This document shows, one piece after another, positions 63,813-64,000 of a stretch of DNA of 64,000 nucleotides. Made by a program: the position numbers and the translations under genes. Numbering within the stretch: the stretch's first letter is position 1; each line of letters begins with the position of its first letter. Below the pieces are notes generated by a model. It did no database searches. It saw only the letters and a program-made list of their open reading frames with translations, and was not told where the DNA came from. The DNA is from an uncultured Christensenella sp. (GTDB lineage: Bacteria > Bacillota > Clostridia > Christensenellales > UBA3700): assembly GCA_949287655.1 (NCBI GenBank), contig CASEHD010000005.1:1-64000 (forward strand). Reading direction: 5' to 3'.

Positions 63813-64000
63813 CTTATTTCGCTTCCCGGCGCGATCGCCGCTTCGGGCGCAACGAGTTTAAGATTGCCGTCCTTGTCCTCCGCGCAAAGCACCATACCTT
63901 CGCTTAGTATGCCGCGCAGTTTGACGGGCTTCAGATTGGCGACGACTACGACGTTCTTGCCGACCATCTCTTCGGGGGTGTACCACTTCGCGATGCCGCT
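63809..64000 (-). CDS. metG: Methionyl-tRNA synthetase, C-terminal part (cut by the window end)
   Basis: The last 63 residues are visible: SGIAKWYTPEEMVGKNVVVVANLKPVKLRGILSEGMVLCAED... ending PGSEIR. This is the EMAP-II/Trbp111-like tRNA-binding domain at the C terminus of dimeric MetRS. The stop overlaps the tatD start. metG-tatD-rsmA is a common order in Bacillota. A free-standing tRNA-binding protein is less likely. Confidence 0.85.
   Translation of the reverse strand, partial: SGIAKWYTPEEMVGKNVVVVANLKPVKLRGILSEGMVLCAEDKDGNLKLVAPEAAIAPGSEIR

Noticed and set aside
1..64000. CRISPR arrays, rRNA or tRNA genes
   Set aside because: No regularly spaced repeats and no rRNA or tRNA sequence other than the tRNA-like part of tmRNA were seen.

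Overview
The window looks like a chromosomal segment of a spore-forming Bacillota (Clostridia-like, probably gut-associated and uncultured) with roughly balanced GC. The basis is a gerA-type germination operon, spoIIE, type III glutamine synthetase, AGGAGG-type ribosome-binding sites and many TTGACA-17-TATAAT promoters. The exact order or family cannot be fixed from the sequence alone.

Layout. 1-1860: debris of mobile DNA (a broken sugar-transporter start, half of a small inverted-repeat element, the C-terminal part of a large serine recombinase) beside an intact tmRNA gene whose 3' end is duplicated 172 bp downstream. 1.9-7.9 kb: gerAA-gerAB-gerAC (leftward) and spoIIE (rightward). 8-12 kb: a membrane-anchored phosphoesterase/beta-propeller protein and a beta-helix protein with a structured leader. 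12.1-12.7 kb: two small AT-rich accessory genes. 12.9-21 kb: a complete myo-inositol catabolic operon (iolJ-C-B-D-E-mmsA-iolG). 21.4-24.4 kb: tldD/tldE and a small membrane protein. 24.5-33.3 kb: an oligopeptide ABC transporter (oppABCDF) whose ATPases, OppC and OppA are all strongly enlarged. 33.5-35.7 kb: a GH30 lipoprotein and a membrane protein. 36-41.6 kb: a sialic-acid operon (sialidase, nanE, nanK, nanA, GPH-family symporter). 41.8-42.3 kb: a macrodomain protein. 42.7-54.7 kb: nitrogen metabolism (carA, a carB-dapF fusion, purF, asnA, alaS, glnN). 54.8-57.6 kb: a translationally coupled HAD / CAT-like acyltransferase / TIR-like operon, preceded by a 230-bp inverted-repeat element. 57.9-64 kb: a MacB-like ABC exporter, a charged hypothetical protein, and metG-tatD-radical SAM-rsmA.

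How the genes work together. The iol and nan operons feed inositol and sialic acid into glycolysis, and GH30 and the peptide transporter fit a glycan- and peptide-scavenging lifestyle. In the nitrogen block, CarA has lost its glutaminase cysteine (Ser replaces it) and asparagine is made by the ammonia-dependent AsnA, so I infer carbamoyl phosphate and asparagine are both made from free ammonia here. CarB is fused to a DapF domain that itself has Ser in place of the first catalytic Cys.

The strongest candidates for something undescribed are: (1) the CarA Cys-to-Ser / CarB-DapF fusion enzyme; (2) the HAD-CAT-TIR operon as a possible defence system; (3) the opp transporter with large insertions in several subunits; (4) the paired inverted-repeat elements at the two ends of a 57-kb block. 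All functional statements are inferences from sequence; no searches were run.
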